Below, piece after piece: positions 41,820-50,836 of a stretch of DNA of 56,154 bases. The position numbers were made by a program, and so were the translations under genes. Under the pieces are notes generated by a model. The model saw nothing but the letters and a program-made list of their open reading frames with translations. It made no database searches and was not told the DNA's origin. How positions within the stretch are numbered: position 1 is the first letter of the stretch; every line of letters begins with the position of its first letter. This stretch comes from Oscillospiraceae bacterium (GTDB lineage: Bacteria > Bacillota > Clostridia > Oscillospirales > Oscillospiraceae), in assembly GCA_910575505.1 (NCBI GenBank), contig CAJTFK010000027.1, positions 1-56,154 on the forward strand. Direction: 5' to 3'.

Positions 41820-44800
41820 GGTTCGTCTGGTTGCGCTGGCTCTCGCGGGCGCTTTGCTGGCGGGGCTTCTCTCCCCATGCGTGGCGTTGGCAGCTGACAG
41901 TTCAACAATTACCATACAGAGCATGGATGATTTTGTTCGGTTTTCGCAAAACTGTGCCTTTGATATGTGGTCACAGGGGAAAACCATCCTGCTGAAAAAT
42001 GACATTGATTTGAGCCAAGCAGAATGGTCTCCAATCCCTACCTTTGGCGGAACCTTTGATGGAGGCGGTCATGCAATCACGGGACTGTCCTTGTCCGGCG
42101 GAGCTTCTTATCAAGGGCTGTTCCGCTTTGTTCAGGAGAGCGGTGTCATCAAAAACCTTCATGTAGAAGGCTCCATTTCTGCTATTGAGGAACAGGAATA
42201 TCTTGGCGGGATTGCCGGCTGCAACGAGGGCACTATTATGGACTGTTCTTTCTTTGGAACAGTTTCTGGTAAATCTGCGGTAGGCGGAATCGTTGGCATC
42301 AATGAAGCGGACGGCTCGATCTACCACTGTATGACAGCAGGGGCCGTCACAGGAGAGCGGCAAACTGGCGGGATTGCCGGAAAAAACTACGGAATTATAA
42401 CCGGATGCACAAACAGGAGTTCGGTCAATACGGAACACCCAGAGGAAACCAGAGATTTAGAGGATGGGCTGTCCAGCTTGACCCGTGATATGGTGTCAGA
42501 GGCTACTATGGATACCGGCGGAATCGCTGGAACTTCCAGTGGTATTCTGCAAAATTGCCATAATGAAGGAACGATTGGGTATCCCCATGTCGGCTATAAC
42601 GTGGGCGGAATTGCGGGCCGTTCCTCTGGCTATCTGGACAGCTGCTCCAACCGTGGGGAAATTCAAGGCCGTAAAGATATTGGCGGAATCGCAGGCCAAC
42701 TGGCTCCCAACGTCCGCTTGATATTCTCGTCCGACTCCATAGACGAGTTGCAAAAAGAATTAGACCGATTGGGCGATTTGGTTGACAGCACATTAGACCG
42801 AACAAAGGAAAATAAAAACACCATTTCCGACCGGCTGGATCACATTTCTGATTTTGCGAACATAGCGTCCGACAGTGTTTCCGACCTCACGGATATTATG
42901 GGAGATTGGGCAGACGGCACGATTGACAGCGTGAACGATCTGGCAGATACAATAGCGGACACAATAGACCATCTGGAAATCATCACTTCCAGCGGCGAAG
43001 ATATTCTGGATGTGATGGCGGATGGAATTGACCGTTTAGAGGACAGCATTTATGAAATTGCTGACGCTGCCGGTATCGGAGAAGATGGCCTTGACGCGCT
43101 GTCAGATGCAGTGGAATTTCTCAAAGACTCGCTGAAAGAAGCACAAGAAGGGCTGGATAAAATTCGGGAGGCTCTCAAAGATATACCCGATGCGTTTGTG
43201 ATTGACGATCCAAACCGTTTTATTGCACAGGAATTGCTGGAAGCAGGTACGCAACAGCTTACGAGGGCATTGACCCAATGCGGCGATGCTGTTGACAGAA
43301 TTGCGGCGATCCTGATGACCGGAAATATTGGAGAAGCAGAGCGTGAACTGATTCAGCAATCTTTTGGGCTGCTAAAAGATGGGTTCCATTCCGCTGCTGC
43401 CGCAACTGGAAGGATTTTTGGCGGCGTTGCCGCTATGGTCGGCGGCGTGGATTGGAAGCAAGTTAAAGACAGTGTCAAACAGGTTCTTGCAGCTATTGAT
43501 GATGCTTTTGGTATCAGCGATAATTTGTACCGCTCTATGGAGGCGCTTCAAAATGCGTTCTCCCACTTTGCGGATATGTCAGGTGAATTAAAAGACGGGT
43601 TGGGTGAGCTTGCCGATTCTATGGATATATTTGAAGGCGGTGCGCGGGATTTAGGCGATGTCTTTGATGATATTCACGATTTATTCGAGGATTTATTCGA
43701 GGATTTATCCAACCGAGAGCCGATCCAAATTGATAAACTTGGCGATAATTTCCATCAGGCCGAGGATAACCTGCATGACGCTGTGACAAGTATAGGGGAT
43801 CACCTGGACTTGCTCCGAAATGAAATCAGCAGCAGCGGCGATACACTATCCAGCGACATTCGCAATATCGGAGATCAGTTCCAGGTAATTGCAGATTTGA
43901 TTACGGATGCGATTGATGATGCGCAGGAAAAGGAATTGGATGATCTATGGGATGACGTTTCGGAGGAACTGATCGACAGCACGACATTAGGGAAAGCAAA
44001 AAAATGTGAGAACTTTGGCTCTGTAAACGGCGATTTGAATGTAGGCGGTATTGCTGGGGCTATGGCAATTGAGCATGATTCAGACCCAGAGGATGAAATT
44101 GCCGAAGTTGGAGAGAAATCCTTGAATTTCCGATATGAAACCAGAGCGGTTCTGCAAAGCTGCGTAAATCATGGGCCTGTAACATCAAAGAAGGATGCGG
44201 CAGGCGGTGTTGTCGGCCGTATGGATTTAGGCTATTTATGGAAGTGTGAGAACTACGGAATGATAGAAACAACGGATGGTGACTACACCGGCGGAATTGC
44301 CGGAATCAGCCGTTCCGTGATTCGCAGCTGCTGGTCTAAATGCATATTGTCTGGCTGCTGCTATGTGGGCGGAATTGCCGGTTACGGGTATGAGGTCTAT
44401 CAATGTTCCAGCCTGATTGCTGTAAAATCCGCAGACGGACACACTGGCTCGATTGTAGGAGATTGGGACCGTGAAGACGGTACACTGAAAGAAAACCGTT
44501 TTGTGGAGGGTCACTTGGCTGGTGCGGATGGAATCAGCTATGCCGGACAGGCAGAGCCGGTTCCCTACGAGGACTTGACGGAGGGGCTTGATATTCCGAT
44601 TTCGTTCCTGCACATGACAGTGACTTATATGATAGGTGGGAAGGCTTTGGAAACAGTGCCTTATACTTATGGTGATCCGCTCTCCCAAAAGGCTGACCCC
44701 AATATTCCACAGAAAGACGGTTATTATGGAATTTGGGAAGAGCCTGGAGAAACGCAAATTACAGTTGACCATATTTTGGAGGGTATCTACATCCCTTACA

Positions 44801-45279
44801 TTACCACTTTGAGCAGCGACGTCATGCGGGATGAAATTCGATCCGTTTTTCTTGTGGAAGGCATGTTTGACGAAAATGCCAAGGTGTCTGCGCAGCTTTT
44901 AGAAAGCGGAGACACATTTGAACGATGGGAAGTCATTTTATCGGATACATACGATTCTAACTTGCACATAGTGCGGTATGCACCGCCAGAAAATTGGCAG
45001 AAAATATCTGTCAATATTATGTCAGCAGCGATAGAGAACAGCACTCAGGTTGAAGTAAAAGCTGATGGAACCTATTTTGTATTTCCTGTTGAGGGTACGA
45101 ATCTTATCGTTGAGGTTGAAACACATATTTCAAATCTCCCGGTCTTAATCGGAGTGCTAATAGCTGGATTTATGTTGTTATTCATCACTGCAACCATTTT
45201 ATATCGAAAAAAGCGAAAAAGAAAAGCGCTTCAACAAGAAAGGAGGCTAAACTGCGCTGACTGCCATAGAAAAGCGTAA
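41806..45279 (+). CDS. Large GLUG-repeat/coiled-coil membrane-anchored surface protein
   Basis: 1,157 residues. A signal peptide (LVALALAGALLAGLLSPCVA) and an N-terminal beta-helix with GLUG-type repeats (YLGGIAGCNEGTIMDCSFFG, AVGGIVGINEADGSIYHC, QTGGIAGKNYGIITGC, NVGGIAGRSSGYLDSCSN) are followed by a long acidic helical segment at about 310-720 with many heptads (DRLDHISDFANIASDSVSDL). More GLUG repeats follow (DLNVGGIAGAM, YTGGIAGISRS). Near the C-terminus is a membrane helix (LPVLIGVLIAGFMLLFITAT) and a basic tail. The long central helix recalls YhgE/Pip-type partners of MMPL pumps. Overlap with the MMPL gene suggests a joint envelope complex. Confidence 0.8.
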   Translation: MRKNKVRLVALALAGALLAGLLSPCVALAADSSTITIQSMDDFVRFSQNCAFDMWSQGKTILLKNDIDLSQAEWSPIPTFGGTFDGGGHAITGLSLSGGASYQGLFRFVQESGVIKNLHVEGSISAIEEQEYLGGIAGCNEGTIMDCSFFGTVSGKSAVGGIVGINEADGSIYHCMTAGAVTGERQTGGIAGKNYGIITGCTNRSSVNTEHPEETRDLEDGLSSLTRDMVSEATMDTGGIAGTSSGILQNCHNEGTIGYPHVGYNVGGIAGRSSGYLDSCSNRGEIQGRKDIGGIAGQLAPNVRLIFSSDSIDELQKELDRLGDLVDSTLDRTKENKNTISDRLDHISDFANIASDSVSDLTDIMGDWADGTIDSVNDLADTIADTIDHLEIITSSGEDILDVMADGIDRLEDSIYEIADAAGIGEDGLDALSDAVEFLKDSLKEAQEGLDKIREALKDIPDAFVIDDPNRFIAQELLEAGTQQLTRALTQCGDAVDRIAAILMTGNIGEAERELIQQSFGLLKDGFHSAAAATGRIFGGVAAMVGGVDWKQVKDSVKQVLAAIDDAFGISDNLYRSMEALQNAFSHFADMSGELKDGLGELADSMDIFEGGARDLGDVFDDIHDLFEDLFEDLSNREPIQIDKLGDNFHQAEDNLHDAVTSIGDHLDLLRNEISSSGDTLSSDIRNIGDQFQVIADLITDAIDDAQEKELDDLWDDVSEELIDSTTLGKAKKCENFGSVNGDLNVGGIAGAMAIEHDSDPEDEIAEVGEKSLNFRYETRAVLQSCVNHGPVTSKKDAAGGVVGRMDLGYLWKCENYGMIETTDGDYTGGIAGISRSVIRSCWSKCILSGCCYVGGIAGYGYEVYQCSSLIAVKSADGHTGSIVGDWDREDGTLKENRFVEGHLAGADGISYAGQAEPVPYEDLTEGLDIPISFLHMTVTYMIGGKALETVPYTYGDPLSQKADPNIPQKDGYYGIWEEPGETQITVDHILEGIYIPYITTLSSDVMRDEIRSVFLVEGMFDENAKVSAQLLESGDTFERWEVILSDTYDSNLHIVRYAPPENWQKISVNIMSAAIENSTQVEVKADGTYFVFPVEGTNLIVEVETHISNLPVLIGVLIAGFMLLFITATILYRKKRKRKALQQERRLNCADCHRKA

Positions 45280-45467
45280 AATACAAGTCCCGGCACCCAC
45301 ACAGAATTTGCTACGCTGTAAACAATATAGGGGCTGTGGCACTGTGCAGTTCGCTTGCTTTTCACCTCTGTATTTCTCCGTTTATTCCAATCGACTTTCG
45401 TCCCTTATTTCGGTATTATGTTGCTTGCAAAAGCCCCACAAAATACTGAAATCAGGAGGAAAGGCAA

Positions 45468-46241
45468 ATGACCAGCACGAAAAAGCGCATCGCCGCCGCA
45501 CTGACAGCAACTATTCTCTCAGCCACCCTTGCCACCCCTACTATGGCAACGGAAACCCCTGCCATCCGAGTGAGCAGCTACAAGGGCAGTACCCTGGAGG
45601 TGGGAGAGCGCAGCGGCATCATCATCGGTCCCAGAAGTACAGACTACACCGTCACCTCCAGCGACCCGGACACGATAGCGGTCGAGCAGGTACTGACTTT
45701 CTGGGTTGCCATTGCCAAGGCAGAGGGGATCGCAGAGATTACCGCCTCCAACAGCGCCGGGGAACATGGGAGCGTAACGCTGACGGTCGGTTCCGCTACT
45801 CCAGCTATGCTGGAAACCACCGCCAGTGTGGACAGTGCCAACTTGACGGACAACCTGGAAATACGGCAGGAGCTGATCCGACTCATCAACCAGACCAGAA
45901 AGGCCAATGGGGTGCCAGAACTGCCTGTCAACGAGGCCCTGATGAATGCCGCCCAGACTTGCTCCAATCGGCGCTATACCTGGCATCACGCTCCAGAGGA
46001 GGGTCAGGCCGCTGCCGATGCCGGATATCCCTACGGCTTTGGGGACAACCTCACCATATTCACTGGAACAGCCGATGCCGCCCAACGCGCCGTCGACAAC
46101 TGGATCAATTCGCCTGGTCACTTCCAGACTATGATCGACCCCAGATGCGACTGCATCGGCGTGGGCATGACCCAGTACAACGGCATCACCTACTGCTACA
46201 TGTTCGTCGGAATCCCCAACAGCGTCAACTTCTATGCATAA
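45468..46241 (+). CDS. Secreted CAP/SCP-domain protein
   Basis: 257 residues from ATG 45468, preceded by AGGAGG. A signal peptide (TSTKKRIAAALTATILSATL) and an Ig-like domain (about 35-115, SYKGSTLEVGERSGIIIG, AEITASNSAGEHGSVTLTVG) precede a CAP domain: RQELIRLINQTRKANGVPEL, ALMNAAQTCSNRRYTWHH, NWINSPGHFQTMIDPRCDCI then GVGMTQYNGITYCYMFVG. Bacterial CAP proteins are secreted, with varied or unknown functions. A decayed copy, including about 100 bases of flank, lies at 36640-37530. The gene stands alone. Confidence 0.85.
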   Translation: MTSTKKRIAAALTATILSATLATPTMATETPAIRVSSYKGSTLEVGERSGIIIGPRSTDYTVTSSDPDTIAVEQVLTFWVAIAKAEGIAEITASNSAGEHGSVTLTVGSATPAMLETTASVDSANLTDNLEIRQELIRLINQTRKANGVPELPVNEALMNAAQTCSNRRYTWHHAPEEGQAAADAGYPYGFGDNLTIFTGTADAAQRAVDNWINSPGHFQTMIDPRCDCIGVGMTQYNGITYCYMFVGIPNSVNFYA

Positions 46242-46498
46242 GCGAATAGTACTCAAGGGGGGCCACCCAGAAAGCTGGATGGCCCTTCCTCGTGACAGCA
46301 GAAAGCAGAGTACAGACAGGAAAGTATAATGTCGAAGGCCACAGATTTGCTGCTCAGATATTGCACAACCGAAAACAAAGAATAAAACCCTTTCCGTTGA
46401 TCCGTGCAAGGTTCAGATCAGCTCTTTGCAAAATGAATAGTAGACGATGATTAGAAAATATGCTATCATAAGGCCAACAATCTACTGGAGCTGGCAAA

Positions 46499-47035
46499 AT
46501 GACAATTGTAAATATATTTGATGCGGCAAGGGAAGGTGATTGGGATGCCTTCCGAAAATTTTATAGCGGCAATATCAATGAGGTTGACCCCTACTCGAAC
46601 TTCAGCCTTTTGCAGTTAGCTGTAACATCAACTGAAAACTCAGAGGGCCGACTGGCAATTATCCGTTTTTTGCTGGAGAATGGGATCGATCTGAACTTCA
46701 GAGACAAAAAATATTGTAGAAATGCACTCCATGTTTCCTTTTTTGGATTCAGAAAAGGCGATATTAACCATCTTAGGAAACAGACCGAACTTCTCATTTC
46801 AGCAGGTATGGATGTAAATGCGACTGATAAGTTTGATGCTATCCCGTTGAAATATGCCATTACTATTTCAAAGCATCCGACAGAAGAGATGAAAGAGATA
46901 TATGTGATGCTCCTTCAAGCTGGTTCTGACTATATAAAGAAAGATACATTCCAAAAATCTTGCCTTGATTATGCGCGGGAATACTCATGGCGGAATGGTT
47001 TCATGGACATTGTGACAGAATGCGAATCAATGTAA
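46499..47035 (+). CDS. Ankyrin-repeat protein
   Basis: 178 residues with about four ankyrin-type repeats: NIFDAAREGDWDAFRKFYSG, FSLLQLAVTSTENSEGRLAI then IRFLLENGIDLNFRDKK, ELLISAGMDVNATDKFDAIP, and VMLLQAGSDYIKKDTF. Ankyrin repeats bind proteins. Similar small proteins serve as immunity or accessory factors, but nothing nearby encodes a toxin. No signal peptide is present. GGAGCTGG lies about ten bases before the ATG. Its function is not known. Confidence 0.75.
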   Translation: MTIVNIFDAAREGDWDAFRKFYSGNINEVDPYSNFSLLQLAVTSTENSEGRLAIIRFLLENGIDLNFRDKKYCRNALHVSFFGFRKGDINHLRKQTELLISAGMDVNATDKFDAIPLKYAITISKHPTEEMKEIYVMLLQAGSDYIKKDTFQKSCLDYAREYSWRNGFMDIVTECESM

Positions 47036-47068
47036 AAACACGCTATCATCGCTGGGAGTGTGCAGCGT

Positions 47069-47419
47069 ATGAACAACGACAAAGTATTTCAGATGGATTT
47101 TGGGAAGATCTACGGCCTTCTGCTGGACAAGGCCACCAGAAAGGGGCGGACAAAGGCCGAGGTGGATGAAGTCATCTGCTGGCTGACCGGGTACAGCCCG
47201 GAGCAGCTGGAGGCGTCCCGCTCCTCCGGCCTCTGCTATGGGGACTTTTTCCGTAACGCGCCCCAGCCCAATCCGAACCGGGCGCTGATCAAGGGCGTGG
47301 TCTGCGGCGTCCGGGTGGAGGAAGTGGAAGACCCGCTCATGCGAGAGATCCGCTACCTGGACAAGCTGATCGACGAGCTGGCGAAGGGGAAGCCGATGGA
47401 GAAGATTTTGCGGAAGTAG
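47069..47419 (+). CDS. DUF2200-family protein
   Basis: 116 residues from ATG 47069; a GTG three codons earlier is also in frame. [20 protein letters not shown], then [18 protein letters not shown] and [39 protein letters not shown] match DUF2200, a small conserved cytoplasmic family of unknown function that is frequent beside DUF1801-like genes. The next gene starts 12 bases downstream on the same strand. Confidence 0.85.
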   Translation: MNNDKVFQMDFGKIYGLLLDKATRKGRTKAEVDEVICWLTGYSPEQLEASRSSGLCYGDFFRNAPQPNPNRALIKGVVCGVRVEEVEDPLMREIRYLDKLIDELAKGKPMEKILRK

Positions 47420-47431
47420 GAGGAAGCAGCC

Positions 47432-47833
47432 ATGTGGGTATGTCCCAAGTGCGGGCGGTCATTCAAAAACACGGCGCAGAGCCACTACTGCGGGAAGCCC
47501 CCGGCAACGATTGAGGAGTATATCGCCGCCCAGCCGGAGGAGGCGCAGGACTATCTGCGGCAGATCAACGCCGCCATCAAGGCCAGCATCCCAGAGGCCA
47601 AGGAGAAGATTTCCTGGAGTATGCCCACCTACTGGAAGGGCCGCAACCTGATCCAGTTCGCGGCCTCCAAGCGGCACGTTGGCCTGTATCCCGGCCCGGA
47701 GGCCGTGGAGGCGTTTGCCGCCCGGCTGACAGAGTACAAGACCAGCAAGGGCACGATCCAACTCCCTTACAGCAAGCCGCTCCCGCTGGAGCTGATTGGG
47801 GAGATTGCGAAGTGGTGCGAGGAAGACAACTGA
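47432..47833 (+). CDS. DUF1801-family protein with an N-terminal zinc-finger-like segment
   Basis: 133 residues. A short knuckle (WVCPKCGRSFKNTAQSHYCG) precedes the DUF1801 domain: IEEYIAAQPEEAQDYLRQIN, EAKEKISWSMPTYWKGRNLI then QFAASKRHVGLYPGPEAVEA and the tail TIQLPYSKPLPLELIGEIAK. DUF1801 members include YdhG-like proteins with a proposed iron-chaperone-like fold; the actual role is not settled. It follows DUF2200 in the same small operon. Confidence 0.85.
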   Translation: MWVCPKCGRSFKNTAQSHYCGKPPATIEEYIAAQPEEAQDYLRQINAAIKASIPEAKEKISWSMPTYWKGRNLIQFAASKRHVGLYPGPEAVEAFAARLTEYKTSKGTIQLPYSKPLPLELIGEIAKWCEEDN

Positions 47834-47846
47834 GGAGAGCTTAAAC

Positions 47847-48068
47847 GTGGGTAAGCAAATCAATTATTGGCTGGGATACACAGATTTTTTGCAGATCGCA
47901 CAGGCGGCATTAGATTGTGGCTGTGTTATTATCAAGCCCGTTTCTGAAAAACTGATTTATGGGCAGACGCTGGACATCGTTACAGAAAATCAGCATCGTT
48001 ATTATTTCTACCTGCAGGAAAAGAGTGGAGGCATAAAGAATATGTTTCTCCCGCATACCTGGCACTGA
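47847..48068 (+). CDS. Small unrecognised protein
   Basis: 73 residues from GTG 47847 after GAGGAGAG, reading GKQINYWLGYTDFLQIAQAA, then LDCGCVIIKPVSEKLIYGQT and HRYYFYLQEKSGGIKNMFLP. I do not recognise the family. It lies 13 bases after the DUF1801 gene and before the terminator at 48112, so it is probably the last gene of the operon. It may be a truncated form of a longer protein. Confidence 0.5.
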   Translation: MGKQINYWLGYTDFLQIAQAALDCGCVIIKPVSEKLIYGQTLDIVTENQHRYYFYLQEKSGGIKNMFLPHTWH

Positions 48069-48111
48069 GAGCATCCCAGAAATATGAGTTAGTTTCCAGC
48101 CTTTAGTGTCT

Positions 48112-48153
48112 AATGCCTGCCTGCCTTCCACAGAGAGCGGGCAGGCATTTTTT
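48112..48153 (+). terminator. Terminator of the DUF2200-DUF1801 operon
   Basis: AATGCCTGCC (48112-48121) pairs with GGCAGGCATT (48140-48149), followed by TTTTT. Confidence 0.8.
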
Positions 48154-48242
48154 GAACTCACAAATTTCGTAGAAAAATTTTTGTGGGATGTTGCCATCTC
48201 CGGTGTATAGTAGGACGTACAGACAAAAAGGAGGGAGTCATC

Positions 48243-48785
48243 GTGGCGGATACGGAGCTGGTTCACGCCCTGCAAAACCGGCAGAATGGGGCGATGGAGC
48301 AATTCCAGACGGCGTACACCCCTCTGCTCCGGTACATCATCGCCCCCATCCTCCCCGACGAGCGGGATCGGGAGGAGTGTCTGTCCGATGTGCTGCTCCG
48401 GGTGTGGGACTCCATCGACACCTTCGACCCGGGCCGGGCCACCCTGACCACCTGGCTTACCCATTTGGCCCGAAACGCCGCCCTCAACCGCCGCCGGGGG
48501 AATGAGCGCCGCAAAGAGGGCGGTACACTGGACGAGGCCATGCCGGACACTGCCGACGGCCCGGAGCAGTCCCTTCTCAAAGCGGAGGCGGCCCGGGCCC
48601 TGTGGGCGGCGGTGGAGCGGCTGGGCCGCAGGGACCGGGAGCTGTTCCTGCGCAAATATTACTACTACCAGCCCACCGCCCAGATCGCAGCCGAATCGGG
48701 CATGACCGTCCGGGCAGTGGAGGGGAAGCTGTACTGCGTCCGCAAGCATTTACAGTCGGAACTGGGAGGTGTGTTCCATGGATGA
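48243..48785 (+). CDS. ECF-type RNA polymerase sigma factor
   Basis: 180 residues from GTG 48243, with AAGGAGGG six bases upstream. Region 2 is visible at about 10-80 (NGAMEQFQTAYTPLLRYIIA, LSDVLLRVWDSIDTFDPGRA, LTTWLTHLARNAALNRRRGN) and region 4 at about 120-170 (RRDRELFLRKYYYYQPTAQI, SGMTVRAVEGKLYCVRKHL). It overlaps by eight bases the downstream membrane protein, the typical sigma/anti-sigma arrangement. The GC content is clearly higher than upstream. ECF factors of this type respond to envelope signals relayed by the membrane partner. Confidence 0.9.
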   Translation: MADTELVHALQNRQNGAMEQFQTAYTPLLRYIIAPILPDERDREECLSDVLLRVWDSIDTFDPGRATLTTWLTHLARNAALNRRRGNERRKEGGTLDEAMPDTADGPEQSLLKAEAARALWAAVERLGRRDRELFLRKYYYYQPTAQIAAESGMTVRAVEGKLYCVRKHLQSELGGVFHG

Positions 48786-50271
48786 ATTTGACCGTCTGCT
48801 CTATGAAGGCTCCGCCCAGCTGCTGCCGGAGCTGTCCGCGCTGAAGCCGCCTTGTCCGTGGAAAAAGCCCATCGGCCAGATCTGCTGGGGGCTGGCGCTC
48901 ATTACCATCACTCTCAACTTTTGGGGCCTGGACACCATCCTGCCGGCGGTTGGTACGGCGCTGCTGTGGCTGGGCCTGGCCCCCCTGCGGCGGGAGAACA
49001 GCGGGTTCCGGTTCGCCTATGCCTGTGCCACCCTGTACGCTGTGCTGCGCCTGACCGCTGTGTTGATCCAGGCGACACCCCTGGATCATTGGCTTGCCAG
49101 TCTGATTGGTCAGGAGTGGAACACTACCACCGGCCCGGTTCCTCTCTACGATGCGCTGTGGACAGTCCTGATCCAGACAGTCCTGATCCAGATGGTTCTG
49201 GTCTTTGTGGTCGGCGGACTGTGGCAGGGATTGAAGGGAATATTCTATCAGGCCGGACAGAAGCCCCAAACCGCTGCCGCTGGAGGGCTGGTCATTCTGG
49301 AGGCTCTGTTGATTCCTATGGCCCTTATTGGACTGGAGGGCTGGCTACTGGTGGGGCCGCTGCTGATCCTGTGGGTCTGCCTGATTCTGAGTCTGCGCAG
49401 GATCGGCAAAAGTCTGGATCAGGCGGGCTATGCCATGAACCCCGCTCCCGCAGCCGTCTCCAGCGGGATGGCTCTGGGGGTATGGCTGGGCCTCCACCTC
49501 CTGATGATCGCCGCCCTGCCCTTGCTGTTCCCCCGTCTGCCCGCCGGTGTTCAGACGCCGGTATATGGCATAACCGCCAGCAATTCCGCCCTCCGCGCCG
49601 AACTGCTGGAGCTGGGCTTCCCGGAGGACATTCTGGGTCGGCTGGATAACAGTGAGCTGGCCCGGTTTGAAGGGGCCTACGGAGCAAAAAAAGAAGGGTA
49701 TCGCAATGACGAAAGCGACCTTCCAGACGGGATGCCCAGCATTGTCACCGTGGAAGTCCCGGTGCGGGACGAGAAATACGGATTCCGCACAGTCTATCTG
49801 GCCTATCTGCACTGGAACCCCAATGAGGCGTCCGGCGGCTATATGGAGGGCATCCAAGTCGCCCAGGACTATCACGGCGTCACCCACCGTACCACCCGGC
49901 CGGACGGGCTACTGAAATGGCAGGACAGCGCCGGGAACGCTTACACCATGCCGCTGGATTTCTGGTTCGATACAGACAACGCTGGAACATCCTGCTATTA
50001 CGCCAACTTCTCTCTGCCGGAGGATGTCAGCGGCCCCACAGAGGGCTTCCTGTTCTGGGAGGCGGTGCCCACTTTCCCGGAGACCGTCTCTCTCTACAAT
50101 TTTTCTGTGACCGCCGCTCACAAGCGCAGCCGCTGGCAGTACCCATACACCCTGCCATCTGAACTGCTGGCCTCCGGCTTCCACGCACCCAGCTGGCAGT
50201 GGAGGATGTACCAATGGACCTCTGAGGGCCAGCTGGCTCCGGAAGGACAGTATGATCCCGGAAAGTATTGA
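48778..50271 (+). CDS. Membrane protein coupled to the ECF sigma factor (putative anti-sigma factor)
   Basis: 497 residues from ATG 48778 after GGGAGG. A short cytoplasmic N-terminus (DEFDRLLYEGSAQLLPEL) is followed by about seven membrane helices (GQICWGLALITITLNFWGLD, FAYACATLYAVLRLTAVLI, TVLIQMVLVFVVGGLWQGL, LLIPMALIGLEGWLLVGPL, LGLHLLMIAALPLLFPRL) and an extracellular domain of about 240 residues. The extracellular part has no recognised fold. The overlap with the sigma gene suggests that it regulates the sigma factor, which is inferred from arrangement. A terminator follows at 50360. Confidence 0.75.
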   Translation: MDEFDRLLYEGSAQLLPELSALKPPCPWKKPIGQICWGLALITITLNFWGLDTILPAVGTALLWLGLAPLRRENSGFRFAYACATLYAVLRLTAVLIQATPLDHWLASLIGQEWNTTTGPVPLYDALWTVLIQTVLIQMVLVFVVGGLWQGLKGIFYQAGQKPQTAAAGGLVILEALLIPMALIGLEGWLLVGPLLILWVCLILSLRRIGKSLDQAGYAMNPAPAAVSSGMALGVWLGLHLLMIAALPLLFPRLPAGVQTPVYGITASNSALRAELLELGFPEDILGRLDNSELARFEGAYGAKKEGYRNDESDLPDGMPSIVTVEVPVRDEKYGFRTVYLAYLHWNPNEASGGYMEGIQVAQDYHGVTHRTTRPDGLLKWQDSAGNAYTMPLDFWFDTDNAGTSCYYANFSLPEDVSGPTEGFLFWEAVPTFPETVSLYNFSVTAAHKRSRWQYPYTLPSELLASGFHAPSWQWRMYQWTSEGQLAPEGQYDPGKY

Positions 50272-50359
50272 GACCGTTCAGCGTTCTGAATGAGAACACA
50301 CAACCCCGTCCCTACTGATACAGAGTGGCTCATCATCAACCCCAATATCTTCCGTTACG

Positions 50360-50396
50360 ATCACCCGCCAGACTCAGTTCTGGCGGGTGATTTTTC
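50360..50396 (+). terminator. Terminator after the sigma/membrane protein operon
   Basis: ATCACCCGCCAGA and TCTGGCGGGTGAT form a perfect 13-bp stem with a six-base loop and TTTTT tail. The sequence 50397-50620 has no recognised gene. It carries two similar segments, TTTGGTATAGGGATGAGG and TTGTGGTAGAAGGATGAGG, about 90 bases apart. Confidence 0.85.
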
Positions 50397-50623
50397 TACA
50401 GCAAAAACTTTTTGTGTGAACGAAAAATAAAAGTTCGCTTTTGAAGCTTGGAGGTTTTGGTATAGGGATGAGGACCCTGCGCTCTGAATCGGTAAACATT
50501 TTGTAAACTCGTCTATAAGAAAGTTCGGTTTCAGCCATCAGAGGTTGTGGTAGAAGGATGAGGGAGTCAGCGCATAAGGGCAGAGGAAAAACTGACTCAA
50601 CAGAAAAGGAGGTCAAGCGCAAC

Positions 50624-50836
50624 ATGAAAGAATCCAGCTACAGGAGCTACGATGAACTGCCGCTGTTCCTGAACGCAGCAACGGTGGCAAAGGTGCTGGG
50701 CATCTCACCGTCCAGCGGGTACGAGTTGATGCATGAACCGGATTTTCCTGTTCTCAAAATCGGCAGCAGGCTCGTAGTGCCCAAAGAGAAATTCGCAGAG
50801 TGGGTGTCGCAGCACACCCAAGGAGGTGCAGATTGA
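50624..50836 (+). CDS. Excisionase-like helix-turn-helix protein
   Basis: 70 residues from ATG 50624 with AAAGGAGG upstream. LPLFLNAATVAKVLGISPSS, then GYELMHEPDFPVLKIGSRLV and VPKEKFAEWVSQH is the MerR-like winged-helix fold of AlpA/excisionase proteins, which bend attachment-site DNA and steer the integrase to excision. Its stop overlaps the next gene by three bases. Two tyrosine recombinases lie 2.2 kb downstream, fitting a small integrative element. Confidence 0.85.
   Translation: MKESSYRSYDELPLFLNAATVAKVLGISPSSGYELMHEPDFPVLKIGSRLVVPKEKFAEWVSQHTQGGAD

Noticed and set aside
45308..46249. 313-residue frame over the intact CAP gene
   Set aside because: It is in an alternate frame of the CAP gene, rich in Arg/Gly/Gln/His as expected for a shadow, and has no ribosome site.
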